Below are positions 6,046 through 11,573 of a DNA stretch of 11,573 nucleotides, one piece after another. The translations under genes were made by a program, and so were the position numbers. The stretch comes from Clostridiales bacterium (GTDB taxonomy: Bacteria > Bacillota > Clostridia > Lutisporales > Lutisporaceae). Within the stretch, counting starts at the first letter, position 1; every line of letters starts with the position of its first letter. The stretch spans positions 1 to 11,573 of the forward strand of contig JAAYKT010000350.1 of assembly GCA_012522255.1 (NCBI GenBank). Reading direction: 5' to 3'. Under the pieces are notes generated by a model. The model searched no databases. It worked only from the letters and a program-made list of their open reading frames with translations, and was not told the origin of the DNA.

Positions 6046-8853
6046 TCTCCTTAAATATTCTCCCGTATAGGAATCAGGATTTTTTATTATTTCCTCCGGG
6101 GTACCTTTGGCGATAATCTCTCCGCCTCTGTCTCCTCCATCGGGGCCTAAGTCAATAATATAATCGGCTCTTTTTATTACATCCAAATTATGCTCTATCA
6201 CTATTACTGTATTTCCGCCGTCCACCAGCCTATCTAAAATCTTCAACAGTTTATATATATCTGCAGTATGAAGGCCTGTTGTCGGTTCATCCAAAATATA
6301 CATCGTCTTGCCCGTGCTCCTTTTTGAGAGTTCAAAGGCCAATTTTATCCTCTGAGCTTCCCCTCCGGACAATTGAGTCGATGGTTGTCCGAGCCGTATA
6401 TAGCCAAGCCCTACATCAGATAAGGTCTCAAGTTTTCTTTTGACTTTAGGTACATTTTCAAAGAATACCAAAGCATCTTCCACCGTCATATCCAGTATCT
6501 CCGATACATTTTTCCCCTTATATTTAACCTCCAAGGTCTCCCTGTTATATCTTTTACCTTTACACACCTCACAAGGTACGTATACATCGGGTAGAAACTG
6601 CATTTCTATTCTTATTATACCATCACCCCTGCATGCTTCACACCTTCCGCCTTTTACATTGAAGCTAAACCTTCCTTTTTTGTATCCTCTCATTTTTGCT
6701 TCTGTAGTAGATGTATATACGTCCCGGATAAAATCAAAAACACCGGTATACGTCGCCGGATTGGATCTTGGCGTACGTCCAATGGGTGACTGATCTATTT
6801 CTATAATCTTATCCAAATTTTCATAGCCCAAAATTTCATCATGCTTGCCCGGTTTGTTTCTGGAACCATATACTTTTTGCGCCAGACTCTTGTATAGGAT
6901 TTCATTTATCAATGTGCTTTTGCCTGAGCCCGATACTCCTGTTATGCAATTAAAAACACCCATGGGAAACTTTACGTCTATATTTTTAAGGTTGTTTTCA
7001 TTAGCCCCCTTAACAGCTATCCAATTGCCATTAGGCTTTCTTCTGTTACTTGGTACGGGTATAGCTTTTTTACCCGATAAATATTGTCCCGTGATTGAAT
7101 TATCATTATTTTTGATATCGTCTATGGCGCCTTCGGCGACGATGGACCCACCGTTAATCCCCGCACCGGGACCGATATCGATAATATGATCTGCAGCATA
7201 CATGGTCTCTTCATCATGTTCAACCACAATTACCGTATTACCCAAATCCGTAAGATTTCTCAATGTTTTAAGCAGTTTACCGTTATCTTTTTGGTGCAAG
7301 CCTATACTTGGTTCATCCAAAATATATAGAACTCCAACGAGACTTGACCCTATTTGTGTGGCAAGCCTGATTCTCTGGGACTCTCCCCCGGATAAAGTGC
7401 CCGATGCTCTCATCAAGGTTAAATAATCGAGTCCTACGTCTACTAAAAATCCTAACCTGCCGTTTATTTCTTTTATCACCTGCTTGGAAATTATCTTCTG
7501 CTTATCGGTTAGCTTTATTTCTTTAAAAAACTCCCTGATTTTATGCACCGGCAAACTACACAGTTCCGAAATTGATAACCCGCCTATAAGAACAGACAGG
7601 CTTTCTTTTTTTAGTCTTGCACCGTTGCAAGCGGGACATGGTATAGATGACATATATTTTTCGATTTCATATCTAATATAGTCTGATTTTGTCTGACGGT
7701 ATCTTCTTTCCAAATTATTTATTACGCCTTCAAAAGCTAAATTTACTTCACCTTTACCGTATTCCCTATCATATTTCATTTTAAATTTTTCACCTTTACT
7801 TCCATACAGGAGTATGTCCATGACACTGTCATCCAATTGTGAAACAGGGCAATTCGTGCTAAAACCAAAATGCCTGGATGCAGCTTCTACAATATCGTAA
7901 TAAAGGGTGTCACCATTTGTCCTTTTCCAGGGATCAATTGCACCCCCCCTTATACTCAGGTTTTTATTTGGAATTATTAGATCAGGGTCTAACCGCTTTA
8001 GTTCACCCAGACCATCGCAAGTGGGACATTTACCAAAAGGACTGTTAAAAGAAAACATTCTTGGAGACAACTCTTCTATGGCAATATTGCATACTTCACA
8101 GGCATAGTTCTGGCTGAGAAGCTTCTCCTCTTCGCCCGCTATATCCACCAGCGCCAAGCCCTCGGATAGCTTGAGTATGGTCTCAAGGGAATCGGACAGC
8201 CTTGATTCAATTCCTTCTTTTATAATAATTCTGTCTACAACCACTTCAATACTGTGCTTTTTATTCTTATTTAGTTTTATTTCTTCGTTTATATCAAATA
8301 CTTCACCGTCTACTCTGACCCTTACAAACCCAGCCTTTTTTATTTCCGATAAAATCTTTTGATGCTCACCTTTCTTACCGCGAATAACAGGTGCCAACAA
8401 TTGAATTCTTGTGCCTTCTTTTAGACTCATTAAATAATCAATCATTTGGTCTACTGTTTGTTGAGTTATTTCCCTGCCGCAGTTCGGACAATGAGGAATT
8501 CCTATTCTCGCATATAACAGTCTCAAATAATCGTATATTTCCGTCACGGTACCCACAGTTGATCGGGGATTTTTGCTTGTAGTTTTTTGGTCTATGGATA
8601 TGGCAGGTGAAAGGCCTTCTATATAGTCAACATCCGGCTTATCCATTTGTCCCAAAAACTGTCTGGCGTATGCCGACAAAGATTCTACATACCTTCTTTG
8701 CCCCTCCGCATAAATAGTGTCGAAAGCCAAAGAAGATTTCCCCGAACCTGATAATCCTGTAATAACCACAAACTTATCCCTCGGTATTTCCAAATCTATA
8801 TTTTTTAAATTATGCTCTCTCGCACCTTTTATTATTATTTTATCTCTTGACAT
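6034..8853 (-). CDS. uvrA: Excinuclease ABC subunit A
   Basis: UvrA is the ABC-type ATPase that finds helix-distorting DNA damage and loads UvrB. The protein is intact at 939 aa, close to the E. coli length. Numbered from the ATG at 8853, Walker A of the first half is GLSGSGKSS (33-41). CxxC pairs near 252/255 and 276/279 form the first canonical zinc site; further CxxC pairs occur near 122/125 and 406/409. Signature LSGGESQ (487-493) is followed by LYILDEP (509-515). The second half has GVSGSGKST (639-647), a zinc module CxxC...CxxC (738/741, 761/764) that contacts damaged DNA, LSGGEAQ (828-834) and MYILDEP (851-857). ATG at 8871 is in frame, but the start at 8853 is preferred: GGGGTG lies 5 nt upstream and the protein then begins MSRDKIIIKGAREHNL, as expected. 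It starts 2 nt after the uvrB stop, indicating translational coupling. Confidence 0.98.
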   Translation of the reverse strand: MSRDKIIIKGAREHNLKNIDLEIPRDKFVVITGLSGSGKSSLAFDTIYAEGQRRYVESLSAYARQFLGQMDKPDVDYIEGLSPAISIDQKTTSKNPRSTVGTVTEIYDYLRLLYARIGIPHCPNCGREITQQTVDQMIDYLMSLKEGTRIQLLAPVIRGKKGEHQKILSEIKKAGFVRVRVDGEVFDINEEIKLNKNKKHSIEVVVDRIIIKEGIESRLSDSLETILKLSEGLALVDIAGEEEKLLSQNYACEVCNIAIEELSPRMFSFNSPFGKCPTCDGLGELKRLDPDLIIPNKNLSIRGGAIDPWKRTNGDTLYYDIVEAASRHFGFSTNCPVSQLDDSVMDILLYGSKGEKFKMKYDREYGKGEVNLAFEGVINNLERRYRQTKSDYIRYEIEKYMSSIPCPACNGARLKKESLSVLIGGLSISELCSLPVHKIREFFKEIKLTDKQKIISKQVIKEINGRLGFLVDVGLDYLTLMRASGTLSGGESQRIRLATQIGSSLVGVLYILDEPSIGLHQKDNGKLLKTLRNLTDLGNTVIVVEHDEETMYAADHIIDIGPGAGINGGSIVAEGAIDDIKNNDNSITGQYLSGKKAIPVPSNRRKPNGNWIAVKGANENNLKNIDVKFPMGVFNCITGVSGSGKSTLINEILYKSLAQKVYGSRNKPGKHDEILGYENLDKIIEIDQSPIGRTPRSNPATYTGVFDFIRDVYTSTTEAKMRGYKKGRFSFNVKGGRCEACRGDGIIRIEMQFLPDVYVPCEVCKGKRYNRETLEVKYKGKNVSEILDMTVEDALVFFENVPKVKRKLETLSDVGLGYIRLGQPSTQLSGGEAQRIKLAFELSKRSTGKTMYILDEPTTGLHTADIYKLLKILDRLVDGGNTVIVIEHNLDVIKRADYIIDLGPDGGDRGGEIIAKGTPEEIIKNPDSYTGEYLRRVLN

Positions 8854-8855
8854 AC

Positions 8856-10841
8856 TTACACCCCGTAGCATTTTTCTTTAAGTTTTGCAATCTCATCTCG
8901 CAATTGTGCTGCCCTTTCAAACTGTAGATTTTTTGCACAATCTTTCATCTCTTCCTCTAATACTTCTATAAGCTTTTCCATGTCCTTTTTATTTATTCTT
9001 CCTTTTTTATTTCTTGTCAAATATTCAGTATTGTCTTCAGCAGTCTTTGTAGCCTCTATTATATCACGTATACCCTTGTTTATTGTCTTGGGAATTATAC
9101 CATGTTTTATATTATATTCCTTTTGTATATGCCTTCTTCGATTTGTTTCACTGATAGCCTTTCTCATGGACTCCGTCATATTATCAGCATACATTATAAC
9201 TTTACCCTCCACATTACGGGCTGCCCTGCCAATCGTTTGTATAAGTGAGGTCTCTGATCTCAAAAACCCTTCTTTATCCGCATCCAAAATTGCCACCAAG
9301 GATACCTCAGGCAAGTCAAGGCCTTCCCTCAAAAGGTTTATACCTACCAACACATCAAATTCTCCCAGCCTCAAATCTCTGATTATTTCCATTCTCTCTA
9401 TGGTGTCTATGTCTGAATGCAGATATCTCACTTTAATATCCAAATCCTTTAGGTATGTTGTGAGATCCTCAGCCATTTTTTTTGTCAATGTAGTTACAAG
9501 TACCCTATGCTTTTTATCGACTCTGTGCCTTATTTCACCTATAAGGTGATCTATCTGGCCTTTTACCGGAAACACCTCTATTTCAGGGTCTACCAGACCT
9601 GTAGGTCTTATGAGCTGTTCCACCACTCTACTGCATTTTTTCATTTCGTAATCCGCCGGTGTAGCGCTCAAAAAAATTGCATTGTTCAACTTGCTTTCGA
9701 ATTCTCCAAAATTCAATGGCCTGTTGTCCAATGCGGAGGGCAGTCTAAAGCCGTATTCTACAAGGTTTTCCTTTCTTGATCTGTCACCGAAATACATTCC
9801 TCGAACTTGAGGTATGGTGACATGGGATTCATCAATTATCATTAAAAAATCCTTGGGGAAAAAATCAAGAAGTGTATAAGGTGAACTTCCGGGCTTTCTT
9901 CCGCTTATATGTCTTGAGTAATTTTCTATACCCGAACAATAACCCACTTCTTTCATCATCTCGATGTCAAAATTCGTTCTTTGAAGAAGTCTTTGCGCCT
10001 CCAACAGTTTATCCTGTTCTCTGAGCTCTCTAACCCTTTCTTCCAATTCAATTTCAATAGTGTTTATCGCATTCATCAGCTTTTCATAGGACGTGGCGTA
10101 ATGAGATGCGGGATAAATATAGACATGTTGCCTCTCTCCGATTATATTTCCCGTCAAATAATCAAATTCAAGGATTCTATCAATTTCATCACCAAAAAAA
10201 TCAATTCTGATAGCCTTATCTGATGAAGCTGCCGGAAATATCTCCACAACATCCCCTCTAACCCTGAATGTACCTCTGATAAAATTAATATCGTTTCTAT
10301 CATATTGAATGTCTACCAATTTTCGTATAATTTCATCTCTGTCCTTTATCATACCTTTCCTTAAGGAAAGCATCAGGTTTTTATAATCCTCCGGATCACC
10401 AAGTCCGTAAATACAAGACACACTTGCAACTATTATAACATCCCTGCGTTCAAACAATGCAGCAGTTGCTGAGTGCCTTAGCTTATCTATTTCATCATTA
10501 ATCATGGAATCCTTTTCTATATAAGTGTCTGTCTGTGCTATATATGCTTCGGGCTGATAATAGTCGTAATAGCTCACGAAATATTCCACACAATTATTGG
10601 GGAAAAACTCCTTGAATTCGCTGCACAATTGGGCTGCCAATGTTTTATTATGAGCAAGCACCAACGTGGGCACCTGCAGCCTCTCTATAACATTGGCCAT
10701 AGTAAAGGTTTTGCCGGAACCTGTTACACCTTTTAAGGTTAAGAACCTTTCACCATTTTTTATACAGTTAGCTAAAGCCTCTATAGCATCAGGTTGATCT
10801 CCTGTAGGTTTAAAATTAGCTACTATCTTGAGTTCAGACAT
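8856..10841 (-). CDS. uvrB: Excinuclease ABC subunit B
   Basis: UvrB is the helicase-fold protein that verifies the lesion and recruits UvrC. The 661-aa product has Walker A GVTGSGKT (38-45). The beta-hairpin that inserts between DNA strands, YFVSYYDYYQPEAYIAQTD, is at about 87-105. Walker B DESH is at 337-340, helicase motif VI QTIGRAARN at 535-543, and a C-terminal UVR motif that pairs with UvrC at about 625-659. The reading frame stays open to a GTG at 10904, but the ATG at 10841 is chosen: GGAGG (10857-10853) precedes it by 11 nt and the protein then begins MSELKIVANFKPTGDQP, the usual family N terminus. Its stop is 2 nt before uvrA. Transcription is predicted from a consensus promoter under LexA control, with a possible attenuator in the leader. 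Confidence 0.98.
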   Translation of the reverse strand: MSELKIVANFKPTGDQPDAIEALANCIKNGERFLTLKGVTGSGKTFTMANVIERLQVPTLVLAHNKTLAAQLCSEFKEFFPNNCVEYFVSYYDYYQPEAYIAQTDTYIEKDSMINDEIDKLRHSATAALFERRDVIIVASVSCIYGLGDPEDYKNLMLSLRKGMIKDRDEIIRKLVDIQYDRNDINFIRGTFRVRGDVVEIFPAASSDKAIRIDFFGDEIDRILEFDYLTGNIIGERQHVYIYPASHYATSYEKLMNAINTIEIELEERVRELREQDKLLEAQRLLQRTNFDIEMMKEVGYCSGIENYSRHISGRKPGSSPYTLLDFFPKDFLMIIDESHVTIPQVRGMYFGDRSRKENLVEYGFRLPSALDNRPLNFGEFESKLNNAIFLSATPADYEMKKCSRVVEQLIRPTGLVDPEIEVFPVKGQIDHLIGEIRHRVDKKHRVLVTTLTKKMAEDLTTYLKDLDIKVRYLHSDIDTIERMEIIRDLRLGEFDVLVGINLLREGLDLPEVSLVAILDADKEGFLRSETSLIQTIGRAARNVEGKVIMYADNMTESMRKAISETNRRRHIQKEYNIKHGIIPKTINKGIRDIIEATKTAEDNTEYLTRNKKGRINKKDMEKLIEVLEEEMKDCAKNLQFERAAQLRDEIAKLKEKCYGV

Positions 10842-10852
10842 TTGGTTTTTAT

Positions 10853-10857
10853 CCTCC
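10853..10857 (-). promoter_or_regulatory. Ribosome binding site deciding the uvrB start
   Basis: GGAGG on the minus strand lies 11 nt before the ATG at 10841. The longer reading of the frame, from GTG at 10904, would place this site inside the coding sequence and add 21 residues unlike other UvrB proteins. Confidence 0.8.
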
Positions 10858-10870
10858 GATTGTTTTTTGA

Positions 10871-10910
10871 AAAGAAAAATATTGTATGCAATTAAACCTA
10901 ACACACAATA
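10871..10910 (-). promoter_or_regulatory. Hairpin plus U-rich run in the uvrB leader, attenuator-like
   Basis: In the minus-strand transcript UAUUGUGUGU (10910-10901) can pair over 10 positions with GCAUACAAUA (10889-10880) around an 11-nt loop. Two of the pairs are G-U, so they form only in this orientation. TTTTTCTTT (10879-10871) follows directly. The arrangement resembles a weak intrinsic terminator upstream of the uvrB ribosome binding site. The stem is AU-rich, so efficiency as a terminator is uncertain. Confidence 0.45.
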
Positions 10911-10936
10911 CTTTTTATATCAACTTGTAAATTTCA

Positions 10937-10950
10937 GGAACAGATGTTCG
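10937..10950 (-). promoter_or_regulatory. LexA (DinR) SOS box of uvrB
   Basis: On the minus strand the sequence is CGAACATCTGTTCC, matching the Bacillus-type SOS consensus CGAACRNRYGTTYC at every position but one, with a perfect GAAC-N4-GTTC core. It begins 6 nt downstream of the -10 element, so bound LexA would cover the transcription start. The inferred role is repression until DNA damage triggers LexA self-cleavage. Confidence 0.9.
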
Positions 10951-10956
10951 TATAAA

Positions 10957-10985
10957 ATTATACTGCTTTACCTCATAATTGTCAA
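10957..10985 (-). promoter_or_regulatory. Sigma-A promoter of the uvrB-uvrA unit
   Basis: On the minus strand TTGACA (10985-10980) and TATAAT (10962-10957) are both exact consensus hexamers with the optimal 17-bp spacer. Transcription would start near 10950, giving a leader of about 110 nt before uvrB. Confidence 0.92.
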
Positions 10986-11001
10986 ATTGAAATTTGTTTA
11001 A

Positions 11002-11023
11002 TTATACAAATAATTTTGTATAA
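11002..11023. repeat. AT-rich 9-bp inverted repeat between the divergent promoters
   Basis: TTATACAAA (11002-11010), spacer TAAT, and TTTGTATAA (11015-11023) are exact reverse complements. The symmetry and position upstream of the uvrB -35 element fit an operator for a dimeric regulator, but no regulator can be named. Confidence 0.5.
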
Positions 11024-11049
11024 AATTTCAGGAATTTATCTTTTATCTC

Positions 11050-11078
11050 TTGCATAATCATTAATAATAATGTAATAT
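11050..11078 (+). promoter_or_regulatory. Possible weak plus-strand sigma-A promoter
   Basis: TTGCAT (11050-11055) and TAATAT (11073-11078) are 17 bp apart. If active, transcription would begin near 11085, upstream of the possible structured RNA at 11109-11180. The surroundings are very AT-rich, so chance is likely. Confidence 0.25.
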
Positions 11079-11108
11079 TATAAGCATGTGGTTAATATAA
11101 ATACTACA

Positions 11109-11180
11109 TAAGGTAATCTTACCGATTGGCGTCAAGGTCAAACAGCATAGTGAATGCATACTTTAGGCTTGACAACCTTA
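11109..11180 (+). other. Possible branched RNA structure in the intergenic region
   Basis: Complementary segments nest as a branched structure. TAAGGT (11109-11114) pairs with ACCTTA (11175-11180). Inside it, AATC/GATT (11115-11118 with 11124-11127) closes a 5-nt loop. GTCAAG (11131-11136) pairs with CTTGAC (11168-11173), enclosing GCAT/ATGC around AGTGA (11145-11157). Each helix is only 4-6 bp and there is no clear terminator after it. It matches no riboswitch or small RNA class that I recognise. Confidence 0.22.
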
Positions 11181-11225
11181 GTTCTGAAGTTCACTTATGG
11201 AATTTTTAAAAAACGAATTGGAAAA

Positions 11226-11234
11226 TGATATAAT
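11226..11234 (+). promoter_or_regulatory. Extended -10 promoter of the 57-aa ORF
   Basis: TGATATAAT contains a perfect TATAAT (11229-11234) preceded by the TGN extension, which can compensate for a poor -35 (TTAAAA at 11206-11211, 17 bp upstream). Transcription would start near 11241, about 47 nt before the ORF. Confidence 0.6.
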
Positions 11235-11287
11235 ATTGCCATTGTAATAATTATAGTAATTATGGTAAAAAATGAGGAGGTATTAAT

Positions 11288-11461
11288 ATGAATAAAGATT
11301 TAAACAATTTTCCCGATTATTTCAAAAATGGCAAGGATAAGGTTTGGACAATATACAAATACTCAGAGACCATCAGTTATAAAGATAACTCGGCATTGGA
11401 AGAACTGTTAGACTATACCATGAAATGCAAAACCATTAAAAAAGATAAAAAGAATTTTTAA
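11288..11461 (+). CDS. Small protein of unknown function, 57 aa
   Basis: The family is not recognised. The ORF is supported by a consensus AGGAGG (11275-11280) 7 nt before its ATG and an extended -10 promoter further upstream. The product is lysine-, aspartate- and tyrosine-rich, hydrophilic, with no signal peptide or membrane segment. Its centre, VWTIYKYSETISYKDNSALEELL (about 19-41), could be a short strand followed by a helix. The tail is strongly basic (KTIKKDKKNF) and there is one cysteine (C47). It is transcribed away from uvrB and is the only plus-strand gene here. A small DNA- or protein-binding regulator is conceivable but unsupported. Confidence 0.7.
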   Translation: MNKDLNNFPDYFKNGKDKVWTIYKYSETISYKDNSALEELLDYTMKCKTIKKDKKNF

Positions 11462-11491
11462 TATTTTAATTAAATCTTGTTTTTGTTCTGT

Positions 11492-11520
11492 TTGACATAA
11501 GATTTTTATGCAACAATAAT
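11492..11520 (+). promoter_or_regulatory. Possible plus-strand promoter near the right edge
   Basis: TTGACA (11492-11497) and AATAAT (11515-11520) are 17 bp apart. A 7-bp inverted repeat, AAATCTT (11472-11478) and AAGATTT (11499-11505), overlaps it and could be an operator or a weak terminator of the 57-aa ORF. The gene it would serve lies beyond the window. Confidence 0.4.
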
Positions 11521-11573
11521 GGGCTCAAATGGAACAATTCTTACAAGAGTTAATTTTTACTGTGTTTGACTAA

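Larger units (their letters stand above)
10929..11034. repeat. 12-bp direct repeat AAATTTCAGGAA flanking the uvrB promoter
   Basis: AAATTTCAGGAA occurs at 10929-10940 and 11023-11034, 94 bp apart, on either side of the promoter. The first copy overlaps the LexA box by a few bases. The surrounding GTATAAAATT motif is also repeated (from 10950 and from 11019). It could be a small duplication of the control region; function is unknown. Confidence 0.5.

Noticed and set aside
6440..7189. Two plus-strand open frames of over 110 codons opposite uvrA
   Set aside because: They mirror the uvrA coding frame and show no start signals or recognisable motifs.
6034..8871. Longer UvrA starting from ATG at 8871
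   Set aside because: It would overlap the end of uvrB, and the ATG at 8853 has a better-placed GGGGTG and the expected N terminus.
8980..9549. Long plus-strand open frame (189 codons) opposite uvrB
   Set aside because: It is an antisense shadow of the well-conserved uvrB frame, has no ribosome binding site, and gives a low-complexity hydrophobic translation.
8856..10904. Longer UvrB starting from GTG at 10904
   Set aside because: The extra 21 residues span the ribosome binding site and are unlike UvrB N termini; the ATG at 10841 fits the family.
11182..11194. Second SOS box suspected in GTTCTGAAGTTC
   Set aside because: The two half-sites are direct, not inverted, so it does not have the GAAC-N4-GTTC symmetry LexA needs.
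11169..11200. TTGACA at 11169-11174 as the -35 of a promoter for the 57-aa gene
   Set aside because: No acceptable -10 hexamer lies 16-18 bp downstream; the extended -10 at 11226-11234 is a better explanation.
11529..11573. A 14-codon ORF (MEQFLQELIFTVFD) ending exactly at the window edge, about 2 nt after a predicted transcription start
   Set aside because: It has no ribosome binding site, and a leaderless micro-ORF is likely by chance in sequence of this length and composition.

Overview
The window looks like chromosomal DNA of a low-GC Firmicute, most likely a clostridial lineage. The evidence is AT-rich coding sequence, strong AGGAGG-type ribosome binding sites, a Bacillus/Clostridium-type LexA (DinR) box, a TTG-initiated murB, and a gene order (uvrB-uvrA ... 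uvrC ... murB) familiar from Clostridia. Every substantial gene lies on the minus strand. Only a 57-codon ORF at the right edge is on the plus strand. No RNA genes, CRISPR array, insertion sequence or prophage genes were recognised.

Reading in the direction of transcription (right to left), the first unit is uvrB-uvrA plus a small gene of unrecognised family. It starts from an almost ideal sigma-A promoter (TTGACA, 17 bp, TATAAT; 10985-10957) with a LexA box at the probable start site (10950-10937). The roughly 110-nt leader holds a hairpin followed by a U-rich run, which resembles an attenuator. UvrB (661 aa) and UvrA (939 aa) are intact and separated by 2 nt. After uvrA comes a 165-aa protein whose layout recalls a CpaF/VirB11 secretion ATPase with a ruined P-loop. 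The unit ends at a terminator (5463-5431).

The second unit is a YbaK/EbsC-type aminoacyl-tRNA deacylase followed 16 nt later by uvrC (620 aa, all catalytic and Fe-S residues present). It ends in a compound structure: a perfect 16-bp palindrome touching the uvrC stop, a 19-bp repeat of one arm, then a GC-rich terminator. All three excision-repair proteins are therefore encoded within 8 kb, but uvrC appears to be outside the LexA-controlled unit.

The third unit is an extracellular solute-binding protein without a lipobox and without transporter genes beside it, then a CofE-like (F420-0:gamma-glutamyl ligase family) protein, then murB, which is cut by the left edge. The CofE-like gene and murB are 15 nt apart and probably co-transcribed.

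The right-hand 730 bp holds the uvrB control region, AT-rich inverted and direct repeats, a possible small structured RNA, and a 57-aa plus-strand ORF with a strong ribosome binding site and an extended -10 promoter. The best candidates for something undescribed are the degenerate ATPase-like gene in the SOS-controlled unit, the CofE-like gene beside murB, and the repeat structure after uvrC. No complete new system could be demonstrated.
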